Part shown: positions 37,243 to 51,283 of the stretch, piece by piece
How the letters are laid out: the number at the start of each line of letters is the position of its first letter
Position numbering within the stretch: the first letter of the stretch is position 1
Assembly (NCBI GenBank): GCA_032209605.1
Contig: JASFXZ010000016.1
Coordinates: 11,532,001 to 11,596,000 of the forward strand
Length of the DNA stretch: 64,000 bases
Reading direction: 5' to 3'
Origin: Mactromeris polynyma
Taxonomy: Eukaryota > Mollusca > Bivalvia > Venerida > Mactridae
Translations under genes and position numbers: made by a program
The notes under the pieces: generated by a model
What the model saw: the letters and a program-made list of their open reading frames with translations, nothing else
Database searches by the model: none
What the model was told of the DNA's origin: nothing

Positions 37243-38918
37243 ATTATATTAGTTCTCTATTCTATCTTAACTTGTCCAGAACAACAGTCATAGCCTTATC
37301 ATTGTCGTCTTCGTCAATGGAATCATTACTTGATCGATAAGCTTGTTTTCTGAGAAAGTGTAAGTCCTAGTGATAATCTGACCCACGGACGGATGTCTGT
37401 ATCCGCTTACTGAGTTCTTGTTTATTTTATTCTCCTAAATTCCTCAACATTTTTGTTTTTAATGTACTGTTTATTCCGAATGCATTACTCCTATGTCATC
37501 AAGATAATTTTATACATGTACTCTAAATTCCCCTTATTTAATTGTGTTTAATATCTGCGCTCATTTCTTTATTTGTTGTACCCTATTGTGGGGGCATTGC
37601 TTGGTAATGAAGCCTTGCCTGCACTTCTCTTTAATTTAGTACTCAATGTGTGCATTAATTAATTTTTTGCCTACCTCCTCAATGTGGTCTTCCCTAAGCT
37701 ACAATTCAACTTACAATAACATTACTAGGGAAGAATCATCTGTCCATAATGTTTTGTAGACTTTTGTTTTCCCGAGGGCCTGTGTGGTTAGGCAATGTAG
37801 TATATATGTGCCGTTCCCCTGTAACAACGTAATATATCTTACTCTAAAAGAAAATTGTATTTTACAATTGTTATGCTGTCTTTTATAATATCTCATTTTG
37901 TGTGAATGTGTTTATTTGTATATTTTGACTCTTTAATACTTACCTTGGATAAATCCCTCAGTGAATCAAGATACTTATCTGTTACTGAGTGAATTATAAC
38001 ATGGTGTTTGTTAGTACAGCACAAATAACAATCTAACACCAGACTGTTGGGAAATATGAAATAGCATGTGAATGTATCTAAAAGCTGTCATTGAGAGTTT
38101 ACCTAAGATGTAATGATAAATTGCATGATGACTTAAACTAGGCTAGATATATGATACTGATACGGAATATAATCAAACAAAACGAATTCCCATGAAATAC
38201 CAAATACATCCCTAACACACGCAGTCCAAAGCACAGTTATTTTGTTATCATTGATATCACTTATTAGTAACTGTTGTGACATCTGTGCACCCAGAAAACA
38301 TTTATTTTAGAAACCATGATCGTATCTATGCTAATGTAATGTAAAACACTCTCATCTGTTTGTTCGATAAAGCATGACATATGAATATGATATTGAAAAG
38401 AGAAATAATAGTGCAGACAATGACTACTAATTAACATGGCTTTCCCACATAAAGCCCTTGGGTTCGAAACCAAAGTTTAGTTTTTCATGGTAAATTCAAC
38501 ATTTGCTAATGAACACAATCACATACATGTTTTGTACTATAATGATACTGAATATCATTTTTCACTGCATGGCCTGATGTGTTTTTCATTTTAGCAATCA
38601 CTCTCGCGTCCAGTTTGTCTACATTATGTAAACCATTTCTAATTACACGAGAACGACTGTAAACAAACGAAAGAATTATAAAGTTGTTATGGGGAACGCC
38701 ACATACCAACGACAATGCCTCCCACACCAATCCCGGGGAAACACCATCCTACGAATCATTAGGGATTGAGGAGGTGTAAGGGAAAATATCTATGTAGATG
38801 GGGAAGTAAGGAATTTCTTAAATGACTGTCAAAAACAAACAAACATGAAAACGTGTTTCCGAAAATATTGACCAATAGACATGGTGTTCCCAATTACGGT
38901 ATTCTCACCAAAGAACAT

Positions 38919-39150
38919 ATGAGCGCTGCTATGGGATTTACAACCTTATCTGTAAGTGACGTCATTTCAAGAAAACGCAATATGTGATTATGACATTTAC
39001 CAGCAGGAAACAATAGTTACTTGGTCTTCAAATTGCCATATGGGGCACATATTGTTTACATGTACTATCAGTACATGGTGACGTCACATGTGACGTTTTC
39101 TAGAAATAACGTGAATTAAAGAAGAGGTAGGGAATCGTACAGCGGCGCTT
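38919..39150. mobile_element. CRE-bearing palindromic MITE, copy f
   Basis: ATGAGCGCTGCTATGGGATT to ACAGCGGCGCTT, in the opposite internal order to copy e (GCAAACTG-side first). Two TGACGTCA octamers. In the intron before the copy 3 Cys-loop exon. Confidence 0.7.
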
Positions 39151-39790
39151 TTAAATATGTTCAGGTCTCATTGTGTTTTGGAGTGGTTGTGCGCTTTGTT
39201 CTTGGCATTCCTGCTTAACTTCATAATTTATTTATAAAATCCACGCCACTAAAATCGCAACTAAAATTATGGTGACATTATAAACATAAAATCTGTCAAT
39301 TTCCGGGATATAAGAAATAATCATATTTTATTATCAAACATAGTTTGATTTCTTTTTGATGAATGATTTACACATTTGTAACGATAAAAGCATTTAAAAG
39401 TAGGCACCCAAATGAATGTTAAGTAAATAAGTTGCTTTTTAATGGGGTTAGGTAAAAAACAGTCATAATTGTAACTGAGGCACTTCGTAGACTGGATAGC
39501 TAATCTCCATATAAAGGCTATGCAAACGCTAAATAGTTAAACAAATCTCTTTGAAAAGTCCTTTGCCTTTTGTTTTTTAGAATTTACTATATTATGTATC
39601 GAACACTTTTGCGTACAAACTTTAGACGATAAATATACATGTACCATTGTCTACAGACTCTGAATATCACCATTTATTATTATACCGGCCATTGCACATA
39701 GATGTAATACTTTCACTATTAATACAAGTATGTCAGTTGTTTTAGTAGGCTCGACTTCTATATCATATTCATTAAATTAATTGTTTTCAG

Positions 39791-39915
39791 GTAGACATAA
39801 CATATTATCCGTACGATCAACAGAAATGTGGTGTTGATATTGTCAGCTTGGCGTATACCTATGATGAAGTTGTACTTGACAATTTGTTCGAGGGCGTTAA
39901 TCTGGAATACTTTGT
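39791..39915 (+). CDS. Copy 3 exon 5 (Cys loop, altered loop B)
   Basis: VDITYYPYDQQKC is kept, but the next segment reads VSLAYTYDEVVLD: Leu replaces the Trp that in nicotinic receptors contacts the agonist. It ends EYF-V at gcagga where copies 1 and 2 have gtagga and gtaagt. Confidence 0.82.
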
Positions 39916-40486
39916 GCAGGAACTATTATTGATCATTAGTCAAGGTTTGTATGGGGTAAATTGACAGGCCACGAGGGCGCATTGGCGCTATGTATCTTTG
40001 TGTAATATGAATGGTTGTTCAGTTGTGGTTTATCCACAACAACTTATCATTAGTTCTGTTTTACCCCCTTTATAATTTCATTTTGTAACCTATGGGTTTG
40101 TATGGGTTAGCCCCTATTTGGAGATGTGTCATTCCCTTTGTTACACTTTCTATTTGTATATTTTAAATCAACAATTCAATATTGGCTGTAATATCAAACT
40201 ATTGTCCCGGCTGATAGGAGACAAAATTGGGCAATATTTAGATAAACAAGTCTAATAAATCGCAATACCACGACCAATACGGGACAACAGGGCCTGTATT
40301 AGAGTCAAGCCATTTGATTGGCTGAGTATCTGGGCCAATACATTATGTTATTCTCTGATCGTTATCTTGATATTTTGTGCCGAAATGCTGTTTGGTTGAC
40401 AATTCATGGCCCATTCGATTACATTGCATTATAGTAAATATTGACAGAAAGTTCATGACAGACGTTTAAACTTGTATTTGTTTCAG

Positions 40487-40602
40487 ACGACACGGAGAAT
40501 GGCGAGTCAGTCATACGGAGATTGAAGATAAAAACCTAACTGAGCATATTCCGGGTGGATCCGTGCGAATATACCCGCAACTAGCTTTTTGGCTATTTCT
40601 TC
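40487..40602 (+). CDS. Copy 3 exon 6 (loop C region)
   Basis: 116 bp, RHGEWRVSHTEIEDKN through SVRIYPQLAFWLFL; acceptor tttcag, donor gtaagt. No vicinal cysteines. Intact. Confidence 0.85.
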
Positions 40603-40941
40603 GTAAGTTCAGAGAAAATCTGAAGATTTGTCGTATCAAGAATGTAAAGATTAAAATATAAATATAACTAACTTAACTATTTATGAGACACAAATTGCTT
40701 AATCTCGTGTGTCATATATTACATTTATATGTATATAAACACATATTTAGAGAAATTCATAGATAACGCTCGTCATGCTTACCTGTAGATGTTATAGATA
40801 TAACATCCAATTTGTGTCCGGTTGACTGTGCACATAACAAGTCTTTAGGTTGCTTAAACTATCCAAATAAATGTAATGTCACATATTAAAACGCATTAAA
40901 TTTGGCCTTTTGATATTCTAACAAAATGAACGTTATTTCAG

Positions 40942-41270
40942 AACGTCGTACAGAGTTCTACAATCTCAACGTGATGATGCCCATAATTCTGACGTCATTG
41001 ATGGTTGTTCCGGTTTTCATTGTGCCGATAGATTCTGGAGAGAAGGTCTCGTACGTTCTCACGTTATTCCTGTCTCTTGCAGTACTTCTGACAATAGTCG
41101 CTGATTCACTTCCGCCCACGTATGTACCGAAGGAGGTCATTACTTGGAAAGATATCGCGATCGTCTTGGATCGATTTTGTTTCATATCTTTCTCTTTGAT
41201 GACTGTAACGATGAACATATCATTTGTGATCGCGCTGACCGTTAGTGGTAGAGCCGCAGTCTTCACTTGA
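40942..41270 (+). CDS. Copy 3 fused M1-M2-M4 terminal exon
   Basis: M1 and M2 as in copy 1, then SLPPTYVPKEVITWKDI: the end of M2 runs directly into the pre-M4 segment, and M4 ends SGRAAVFT, TGA. Relative to copy 1 about 780 bp are gone (the intron, M3 and nearly all of the cytoplasmic loop). The frame is kept. With M3 absent, M4 would have to cross the membrane in the opposite direction. Confidence 0.85.
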
Positions 41271-41438
41271 CAATACTAAAAAAAGGGTTACCTACAATAC
41301 TTTGTAACAGTGTCACCAAAAATCGGCAAACCATGTAACAATAAAACCCGAACGCAAACTAAAAATACTTTAGTTTAAGTATGTACTGATCAAAGAAATG
41401 TTAACAATTATAAATTGGTCGGATATTTAGCTTTTCTA

Positions 41439-41444
41439 AATAAA
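41439..41444 (+). terminator. Candidate polyadenylation signal, copy 3
   Basis: AATAAA in the same context as 7628-7633, about 170 bp after the stop. Confidence 0.45.
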
Positions 41445-42909
41445 TTACTTACTTTACTAACTTGTCTCATCTGCTTGTTGGTTATGAATACAAATTTAGC
41501 TTTGAAACCTTTTCACCGTGGCCACCGTCTTAATTGCACATACGGCAACTAAGCCTATACTACGGTATAGTACGCACCATTTCAGGTATTTCATGTATAT
41601 TTGTGAACGATGGAATGTGAAACAAACATATTTTATTGAAACGTATTCTAACTATCTATATAAAGTGTACAAGCGACAGATGATCGAAGTGTCACGTTTT
41701 AAAGATATTTTGGCCAATCATTCGAGAAAACCGATGGGTTTCGTCTGTTTCTAATGGGGAACTTAATTTTAAAGTCATCATTTGTCGCCAAATATTAGTT
41801 TTGTTAATTTACAGTTTTTCAGACGGTGGCTACGGTGCAATAGTTCAGCATGAAATTTGCAACAGTGACATGGAAGAAAAAACACTATAAAACTATATGT
41901 AGTAATGAATAAAGAAGTCGACAATGCAAATCACACAGCCATCTCAACAGCACAAGATGGCATAAGCATATACACATAACAAAAATGAATATAGGAGTGG
42001 AGAAGGATCGTCTATGGAAGTTCTGATTTGTGAATGTGGCACTCGCTTCTCAACATTTCTTTGACCATTATGAAGAAAGTCTGAAATAAGATATCAGGCA
42101 ATATACAGTGCTAAGTGTCACAGAACATATACTGGAAAAACACAACTTTAACTTAATTATGAAAAAAATCGAATAGATCTACTTTGATTATATCAACTTT
42201 CTGTCGTAACGTTGCAAATTACTGAACATATTGGCAACCAAACTATTTGTGTCCCGTAACATAATGACGCAAGACGAAGAACTTGCCGATGAAAACCAGA
42301 GCATACGACCAGCACGTTTGCGTCATTTATCAATTAGTTTTATCAGTTTAGTTTCTCCCGTTGATAAAATAACAAGAACAACACATATGTCGCAAAAACG
42401 AGCAAGAGTTACAGAAGGAAGGTCGCATTCACTAAACATTGTCTTATCAGACTGCTCCCTTTGATGTTCAGTACATTGAAAGAATGCGGATGGCGTATTA
42501 ATAAAACACAGCAGGAGAAACTTGTAACAATCTGTAAAGGGTAAATAAAAATATTAGTAACACGACGGTCTCGCAGTCTTGGAACTTACTGTAAAAATAC
42601 TGGAGGCTTAACGACGTGTCAACATCGCATTGAACCGTTGTATTGCTCACACTATAAGCATAACGTGGTCTGAGGTGGTAGCAACTTAAGAATATATTAG
42701 AAAACATCTGACAATACAATACCCTATAAATTGACCATTGCATTTTCCGTATGATGACCAATCTGCAGCTGTTACCAACTAGTACTGGGCGATTGCTCCA
42801 CTATCATTTGACACTTTCTTCTTCCGACTCAGCGGTGAAAAACATATGACATTGGATGTACAATTAAGTATTAACTTCAGTCAAGTCCTCACGGAGAACA
42901 TACACCGAA

Positions 42910-42965
42910 CGTTTGATTTCACCGTACGACTTTCTGGTTGACAGTCTAGCGCTCTCCCGACTATT
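42910..42965 (-). repeat. tRNA-Cys-like fragment, unit 3
   Basis: Minus-strand GTCGGGAGAGCGCTAGACTG resembling 8730-8785, with the anticodon loop and B box mutated. Confidence 0.5.
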
Positions 42966-45900
42966 TAATAATGTGAGCCAAAATTAAAACAAACCTAGTA
43001 AAAATCGATTATAGGATGACTGCTAATGAAATTCAATAACCACTATACGCAACGCATAAATGTAATCAACCCTTCAGTCCATTTGGAAAAAACATAGATT
43101 AATTTAACCATAAGACATGTTATCATATCGTGAAGTCTCATGGAAGAAGATGCTACATTACGATTACAGTGTCTGTCTGAACAAGTAATGATTGTAAGAG
43201 GCTCTGTTTGCATTTCAGGAAGAAACAAAGAGGACACACCAATTAACAGACCATAATGGCCATGCTGTAAACAAATTAAACCCTCTCATATATCCGCTCT
43301 ACAAACATTGCATTCACGTTGAAAAATATAAAAACGTTTGCAACAAATTGCGATCATTCAGACTATCTTAGAGTATAGAGTTCAACTACTGGAAATTACA
43401 ATTATAACGATTGGCTATTTCTCAATGTCATCGATGTTTGATTTTGTATGGGCGAAATATAAATACTAGCGAGAATTCTTGGTCGGGTCGGCCACATTCA
43501 GAAATCAGGGTCTCTCCAACATATTCATAGAGTACTAAATACAAGGAAATACAGACGAGGAGCAGTAAAATGCCACGCAGGAACCCCACTTGACAAAGAA
43601 AGATACAAATGTATGAAGTGTTCACATACCTAATACAATGCCTCACATACCACTGGAAAACAACAACAGTATACAAAACATTATGTACTGGGTGTGCAAC
43701 TGTCAACATGTTTGGGGTTGCAATGAATTATCTGGCCTACCATCAAAAACAACTATGAAGAATGACAGGGTGAGAACAAGGAGGAAACGTTTAATTGGTG
43801 GAATACTTTAAGAAACAAGCCAAGAATGTCAGTAATCAGAAAGGGAGGGGCATCAAGTTAGGGAGCTACACATGGGGATGAAAGGGGAAATTAACATATA
43901 CATGTGTATATAAAAAAAGAACTTATAATCACACATGAGATCTAAAACATAAGCAATTAAAGGGAAATTGAGCTAGATATAAATCACTGGTAGACATTTA
44001 AACGATCATTTGATTATATTCGGAACTTTTGCTCTGGAACCAACAGCATATGTTTCACTGAGTATCTTAAAACTATTATCCAGCTCTTTTGGGATTGTGT
44101 TTTGTTTGTTGTGTTGTATAAGATGTTTCTGGTTTACGTTGGTGTTTTCATTGTTTCATTTTGTTTTGTCCAGTGTTTGTCTATGTATGTCGAAGTATTA
44201 ATTGGTTGAATAATTTTAGTTTTTATCAATGGACCATCCTTCTCTCTATGCATTACATACATTGGGTCATATATATCAGTTGAATTTCTCCAGGCTTCTT
44301 TTTCATTTTGACAGCATGTCATTAAATTATACTTATTGTTCGTATTGTACTTATTAATGGGGTACATCATGCAAGCTTCTATCTTTATTATTATTGTCAT
44401 TACAAAGAAAACATTTCTCACTATATAGCTGTTTTATAACACATCTTATTATCATGGGGTACAGTCGTATACTTAATAGATATATTTTTATTTCTATTTG
44501 TCTTTATTTTAAATTCCATTTCCCTATCACTTGTATTTAAGATGTGTTTAATTATTAACTACATTTTCCGGTTGACTTTACATTACGTTTTTGATTTGAT
44601 ATGATTTGGTTATTTCACATACTGATATTAGTAACTGGGAACAGGGTCAGTATAAGGCTGCTAGTTCCTTCGTGCTGGATTATATACAGTGTGCATGTTG
44701 CTATGTACGTAATGGTTAATTGCCTTTAATAATTAGTAACTGCCTACTTGGTAAATTTATGTATATATGTCGGAAACCAATGACCATATAGCGATTAAGT
44801 GTGAAGTTGGCTAGTCGTTAAATCGATTTAAACCCCCAGTCTTTTTTACTGACAGTTCCAAGCTAACATTGTTTCTTTCTCACTCGATATCGCTCCCTCC
44901 CTCCCTCAATCAACAAAATAACAGATAACAAATGACTTTATCTTTTTATTTCCGATTATAACGTTCCGACCATACAATTGGTCTTAATCAGTGAGGCAAT
45001 CAATACTTAAAGTTAGAAAAGCAATACACAAGTGGCAATCTAATCAGAATCTTACATGCATATAACATAGTTAATTATACAGACACTTTATACACTAATT
45101 AATAACAACATAATACATTCCGTTTCAAGGAATAAGCGGATGTTAGAAATAATAATATCGGATGAGCGCAGAAAATACATAGCAAACACACGAAGCACTT
45201 ATTGCTCGTTACTGCAAAATAGATTTTAAGGCTGACACAGGAGTAAGTTTTATTCACGTACGAGTGTGAGCGCATATCGTTATTATCATCTAAAGTGTAA
45301 GGTTTCTTATCGTTCCACACTGACACAGCCGTTTCCGACGTATATTTTATGTAAAATGGTTCACACATGAAATGGGAAACGTTATAATAGCAGGCTAATG
45401 AATATTTTACACAATTGAAACTGTGAGGAAACACCGTTGAAATTTGCCAATTTAATTAATATGATGAACAGAAGTGAAACAATGCATATGAAGGCAGAAA
45501 TATGGTACATGTAATATGAACATTGAGCAACATCGAGTATTACAATACACACATAAGAGAGATAATAAGTTGCTCCCAGGGACGACACATACATAAGCAA
45601 TACCTCCCTTCACAGACTTCCGGGAAAACAAACATACACTGTATAATACGATTTACTAAAGCACAACACTGATGCATTGTTGATCCAATTCTAAACAAAA
45701 GCATTAATTATTAAAATAAGCAAACAAATTTCCAGATTAATCAGACATAAACAAGCTGATGCCTTATTATATTTTAAAATTATTCAGTAATCAAAATTCC
45801 TGATTAGTAATTACAGTCATTACGAGATATATAGTATTATATTAATTGTGACCAATGCCAGGACTGCAGAATTTGATTGTATCAGACAAACACATGGAAA

Positions 45901-48900
45901 CCTGTGTCATACAACAAAAATAATGATAACAACAGAACACAAAAAATCAACCTGGAAACATGGTACGGCATGATGGCTAATCATGCTCAACGTAGTAGGT
46001 TCAAATTATTTGGTTTGGATACCAAGGATTTTTATAAATGCATTTGACATGTTAGTTATTTATACAAGCAAATACATTTCATTACGAATATCTATATTAT
46101 ATTTCGTGACGCAACGCATATACAATGTAATTTATTGATCACTATAGCAATATGAAGTATTACATATACATACATCATGCATTTGACTTGCTCCGCAATG
46201 TTTACTTGTGTTTCAATATCAACAGCAATAATATATCTGATAGTGACAACAATAATATTGTTTCAAGTTAGCTTAATCTTACATATCTTACCTTAAGCGG
46301 CAAAAAGCATTGATACACGAAATATATGTTCATTTTATAGGGTCGAAATCACTAGTCTGCATGTAACGGGTATATGTTACCCGTACACAGTAAGGTCGCT
46401 CTAAAAGTGTTCCACCGATAGCAACAATCGCAATCAACAATTTCACTACGAAATATACAAGTTGAATTATTGAAGTGTTGTAATTGCAAGTTTGAAGAGG
46501 GCGTTGTCTGTAGTGTCCTGGCAATACCATTCTTTATGTAGAGTTCATATTTTGTGCGAAAACAATTAAAATGTGATTGTTAAGTATCCATTACGGATTG
46601 TTTCAGTTATCCAACTGCCTGATTCTGAAACAACAAATCATTTATATATATATACGGCATGTACCCAATGCAATTGTCATGTCTTATGGGCTGTATTCTC
46701 CTAAAACTTTATACTTCCTACTACTCAATGATTACGTATAATACATGTATTACTAATTTGGGAAACACTAATGTAGTAATGAAGCAACGACAAAGTCAAC
46801 CACGATACAGATTATAAGTAAAATATACACCTGACAAAGGTTGCAATGTGATTTTGATATTACATTTATATTGAACTATTATGAAATAAACAGTGATGAT
46901 TGAAAGGCATATTTAACGATGTATTTGAACAGTGTTCATGATAATGTTCAATAACGCACCAGAATGTTATAACGGAGTAACATCGGATTCCTTGATTCCC
47001 CTCTCTTCCAACTGCTGTCTCACTCGGCCCATGTACTCCCAAAACGCCCTATAGTATTTGAAAATGAAAATAGTTTTAACATTTTGATAGTGATAGACAA
47101 GCACACACATCTGCAGACAAACTGCTTTGTTCAACATCGGCATAAGTTTAGGTTCTTGTAAATTAATGCTATTTCTTAGTATTGTTGATATTTCTAAGTA
47201 TTGGATGGAAATTAACGCATATATATTTCAAACCATTCGCAGCATAAGCATTATTCAATTACATCTTCAATGTTTATTTTAAATTTATCATTTGAGGATT
47301 ATACATAACTTAGATTAGGAAGTGGACGATAATACCTAGAAAGGGTGGTTATTGTCTGAGAGATTAACACTGATGCGGTTCCTACATGGTATTGATTTAT
47401 TTTTATTTTTGCGATTGGTTTACTCGTTACTTCTTGGGACAGCTTCGATATAATAAACTGAATTCTCGTCGAAACCAGTTAGTGATCGTCACGTACCGAG
47501 ATGTTTCTGTCTGTCAGGTATGACAACAAGATAAATTTTCTAACGACGTCATGATAATTTCTGGTAACATGCTATAGCCAAATTTTGTTATTTTCAGAAT
47601 TAATAATGCGAATCAACCCTAATTGTATTGGTATAGTCCCATTTGCAGTAACGTACACTGTTTTATACCTTATTTTTTATCGAAATGGATTAATGATTTC
47701 GTTTCAAACGTAATTGTTCGAACAAAGCTTTAAAAAGTTCGCATCTTCACAGACAAGTTTACATACATATCAGATTGCAAATTGAAATGATGTATGTACA
47801 AGTGTAATATTTAAAATTGTTCCGGATGCATGTTCAAACATATCTGCTATTAAATATCACACATGTTTTGAAAGCAAACTTGCTCGTAACGTATATACAC
47901 TAAATAATCGGTTCTAGTATAAGGTACCACTTCAGTGTTGTGAAATGGCATAATTATAATTTTCCAATACTTTTATTTCTCTTTCTGTAACATGTATTTA
48001 AAATGTAACTTGTCAATAACGCACCTAATTGTATTATTGTTATTACATTTACATAGTGCTTACACAAATATTCATGTACATGTACCAACAATATATATAT
48101 GTACCAATACGTATTTAAAATTACAAATTACACTTGTACAAATGTATAGATGAATTTATAAATCTGTGCCCGACAAAAGTTTGGTTGAAATGTCTTACCT
48201 GTCCAAAATCGTGAAATTAGGCAATGTATACTTCAATAATTTATTTGCATTACATAAAGAGTGAAAGGTAGATTTTCGAAATAACGACACGTGACAAAAC
48301 ATTCACATGAATGTTACGGACACAGATATATGCATATTATGAAAGTGTAATGTTTTGAAATTTTAGCGGAAATATTCATGCAATTATCTAAGTATAAATT
48401 CACGATATCAAGACATCAAACATGTATTAACACGGATATACAAATCATCAAATAAGTATCTGCTGAATGCATTTCCAGTTACTCAAGGTATCAATACTTA
48501 GTAGTTCAAAGGAGATTAAACATATTCTATTGGCGTTGAAACTTCTCGAATCAGAAAATGTGTGGCAAACGAACCACCAGACTACAGTCATTGAGTGGTC
48601 GACATGTTTTCCTGACGGTAAGCCCGGAGTTTGCAATAAAGCGATGAACAAGTAAAATACTTATCGGATTTAAATGTGGCAAGAGCATGAAACAATAATT
48701 TTAGTCGATACTTGTATAGTGTTGTGCATCACGGTTCATGAGGAAATGCCTTCTGCTAAATATGCTACATGTAACATGATAAATAGAATTCGGTCATCTA
48801 AAATGATGAATGCGTTATTAGAACGAGCATTTATTTGCCTTGTAATGTACACACATTATTTTAATACTCTGAGACAAACAAACATGATTCGTAAAGGCAA

Positions 48901-49730
48901 TATATAATACAATGGACATAACATACCGTTAAATAAAACGCACTGGTTCATTGTGTATATATGTATGTAAGTGAATAAATATTATAGTCGGTTAATAATT
49001 TGTGTGGAATGCATTTATTTTAAAGGTTTAATCCAATTAAATATGCAAATAAACATTCGCATTTACTCCCAACAAAGAAACGAAATTATGTAACAACTTT
49101 ATCCAGTTAATTTACAGAACGTATTTGTATATCTACGTTTATTGATACTCGTGAATATTAAAAATACAACGTCAACATAATCGTAAAAGTCGAGCAGAAA
49201 ACGCCACATAAAACGCACAGTCAACGCAAATATACGAACAGACAAGAAAATATATTCATTGACAATTATAACTTGAAACCTGACAGACGAAATAAAATAA
49301 ATAATGTTCAAACGTATAAAAGTATTTGTTATAGCTTTGGATAACAGTATCTGTGCGTTTGCTCTAAATGATTTTAAGGGCATTTAAATCATCTACTCTC
49401 CTCATTACATCTTTAACAACTAACAGCAAAATATGATTGTACTGCACAATTACATAGGTCTTAGGAATTGCCTCAATGTAATTAAGACACCGATGTTATA
49501 TATGTACAGTTTAATGTTAATATTAACATTTATTTTCTCAATCATTCCTATTGATGCACAAACTATGAAAACATGCAATGTAGTTTAATTTGTTTTCGAA
49601 GGGTTAAATTATTGATTCGATGTAAAGTATTTTTAATAACCAATCTACGTTGGTATTCATGCAACTGAACCAGGTGAAAACGCAACTATGTGCACACCAT
49701 TCAAATAGACATATAAAGGTTCAAATACTA
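42925..49730. repeat. Downstream segmental duplication, unit 3
   Basis: Partner of 24860-34740. It holds the empty sites for the LINE (near 47625) and the large TTAA element (49511-49514). A further partial copy of its last part lies at 50070-50650. No gene was recognised. Confidence 0.75.
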
Positions 49731-50069
49731 ATCATCTGAAACAGTTGTTGCTAATGTTGCTTCAACTAATATAACTTACACATGAACAATTTCGGATCAG
49801 ATTCAGGATAGTCTGATTAACTACCGCAGAGATAATATAATCAGATATATTATATATCGGTGAATGTGAAAGAATTATAAAAAAAGTTGGAAAACTTAAA
49901 ATACTCGATTGTTTTTCAAATCGAGATATTGTTAGAAAATATAAATATGCCGATTTTTATTTGAGAAAACGTAAATAATTTGCTAAATTGATTTGCGGTT
50001 GTTCTTTTTACGTATTGCGTCAATGTAGTACGCTAGACAGTACGTGTTGTTAATCCATTTCATACCTGC

Positions 50070-50650
50070 AGCATGTCTACCGCTAAATATGCTACATATT
50101 ACATGAAAACTAGGATTCGGTTATCTTAAAGATGAAAGTGTTATTAGAAAAATCATTTGTTTGCGTTGTAATGACACGATGGTGTTGATTTAAAGACATA
50201 ATTGTAGAAATAATTTAATACTTACATACCGAACCTGAAAGAAAAACAAATGTAATTGGTGTTACATAGTTGGTATTACAAATACACACTATAACATTAA
50301 GTAAACAAGCATCCTTTAATACTCTGAGACAAACACACATGAAACGTAAATGCAGCATCATTTATAATACAATGGACACAACATACGGATATATAAACGT
50401 ACTGGTTCATTGTGTATATAAGTGAATAGATATTTTAGTCCGAAATAATTTGTGTGGTATGAAATTGTTTTAAATGTTTAATCCAATTCAATAAGCAAAA
50501 CACATTCGATTAACACCAGCAAAGAAACGATATCATGTATCATGTAACAACTTTATCCAGTTAATTTACAGATAGTGTTTGTATATATATGATGATTAAT
50601 CCTCGTTAATTAAGACACCGATATTATAGACAGGTACAGTGTTATGCTAA
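50070..50650. repeat. Third partial copy of the downstream segment
   Basis: Matches 48740-49510 and 31200-32110 (CTACATATTACATG, ATGACACGATGGTGTTGATT, CTGAGACAAACACACATGA, CAACTTTATCCAGTTAATTT). Confidence 0.65.
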
Positions 50651-51283
50651 TACATGGTATAAACACCGACTGACTGATTCAATGAATGTTTAAAGGACTT
50701 AAAATGTAGTCTCAATCGATGCACAAAATGCATTTGAAACTAAAAACGGTCTTACGCGAAATTCTGATACAATAAAGCACGTTCTATAGCAGAGTCATAC
50801 AATCAGTCTTGTTATGTTTAAAGTCTAACGGACATAATATTCAGATATATTATCAAAGTAAATGAATTTTACATAGTCATTATTGGAAATGCTTGTTTGG
50901 ATATGCGGGTATACGTTTTGAAAGGTACAAAGGTACACTCGTTTATAATAAATTACGTAAGACAACGACTGACGGAGTTATTTTTTATTTGTTAAATTAA
51001 AATACTGATGGCTGTTCTGGACCTACCAATGTCAAAAAAAGTTAATACTATATACACGAACAAATACATGTTGCATTTAAACACCTGCACATTTATGATA
51101 AGAAATGAGTATTTCAAATTCCTTCACATATTGCGAATTTTCAACAAACAATATACACAAGATGATATTTGAAAAAAATGTAATCTTCAAATCCAATTTC
51201 TGCTTAATATATTGAAACCGTAAAGTAGAAATGTGCCCATGCGACTCATGTGCTCCCACTTTCCTGTCATACATTTTACTCAG

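Larger units (their letters stand above)
35981..41270 (+). pseudogene. Cys-loop (nicotinic-like) receptor subunit, copy 3, 5'- and M3-deleted
   Basis: Exons: 35981-36086 (A), 36814-36919 (B), 39791-39915 (Cys loop), 40487-40602 (loop C), 40942-41270 (M1, M2, M4, stop). No signal, 45-bp or loop-D exon was found between copy 2 and here. The loop-B Trp is Leu, the Cys-loop exon ends at a GC rather than GT donor, and a genomic deletion fuses the end of M2 to M4 in frame. Yet every remaining exon is open and phase-compatible. It may be a pseudogene, or a set of 3' exons reached from the copy 2 promoter by long-range splicing. Confidence 0.78.
35933..44010. repeat. Gene-bearing segmental duplication, unit 3 (partner 1986-9600)
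   Basis: Homology to the copy 1 segment begins at GTACATTGTATTACGTG (1986 and 35933), just before exon 4A, and runs through the gene and its 3' flank to the AGGGAAA/AAATCA region (about 9600 and 44010). The breakpoint therefore lies inside the ancestral gene, after exon 3. Confidence 0.8.

Noticed and set aside
40958..41266. 102-codon minus-strand frame over the copy 3 terminal exon
   Set aside because: Antisense shadow of the receptor exon.
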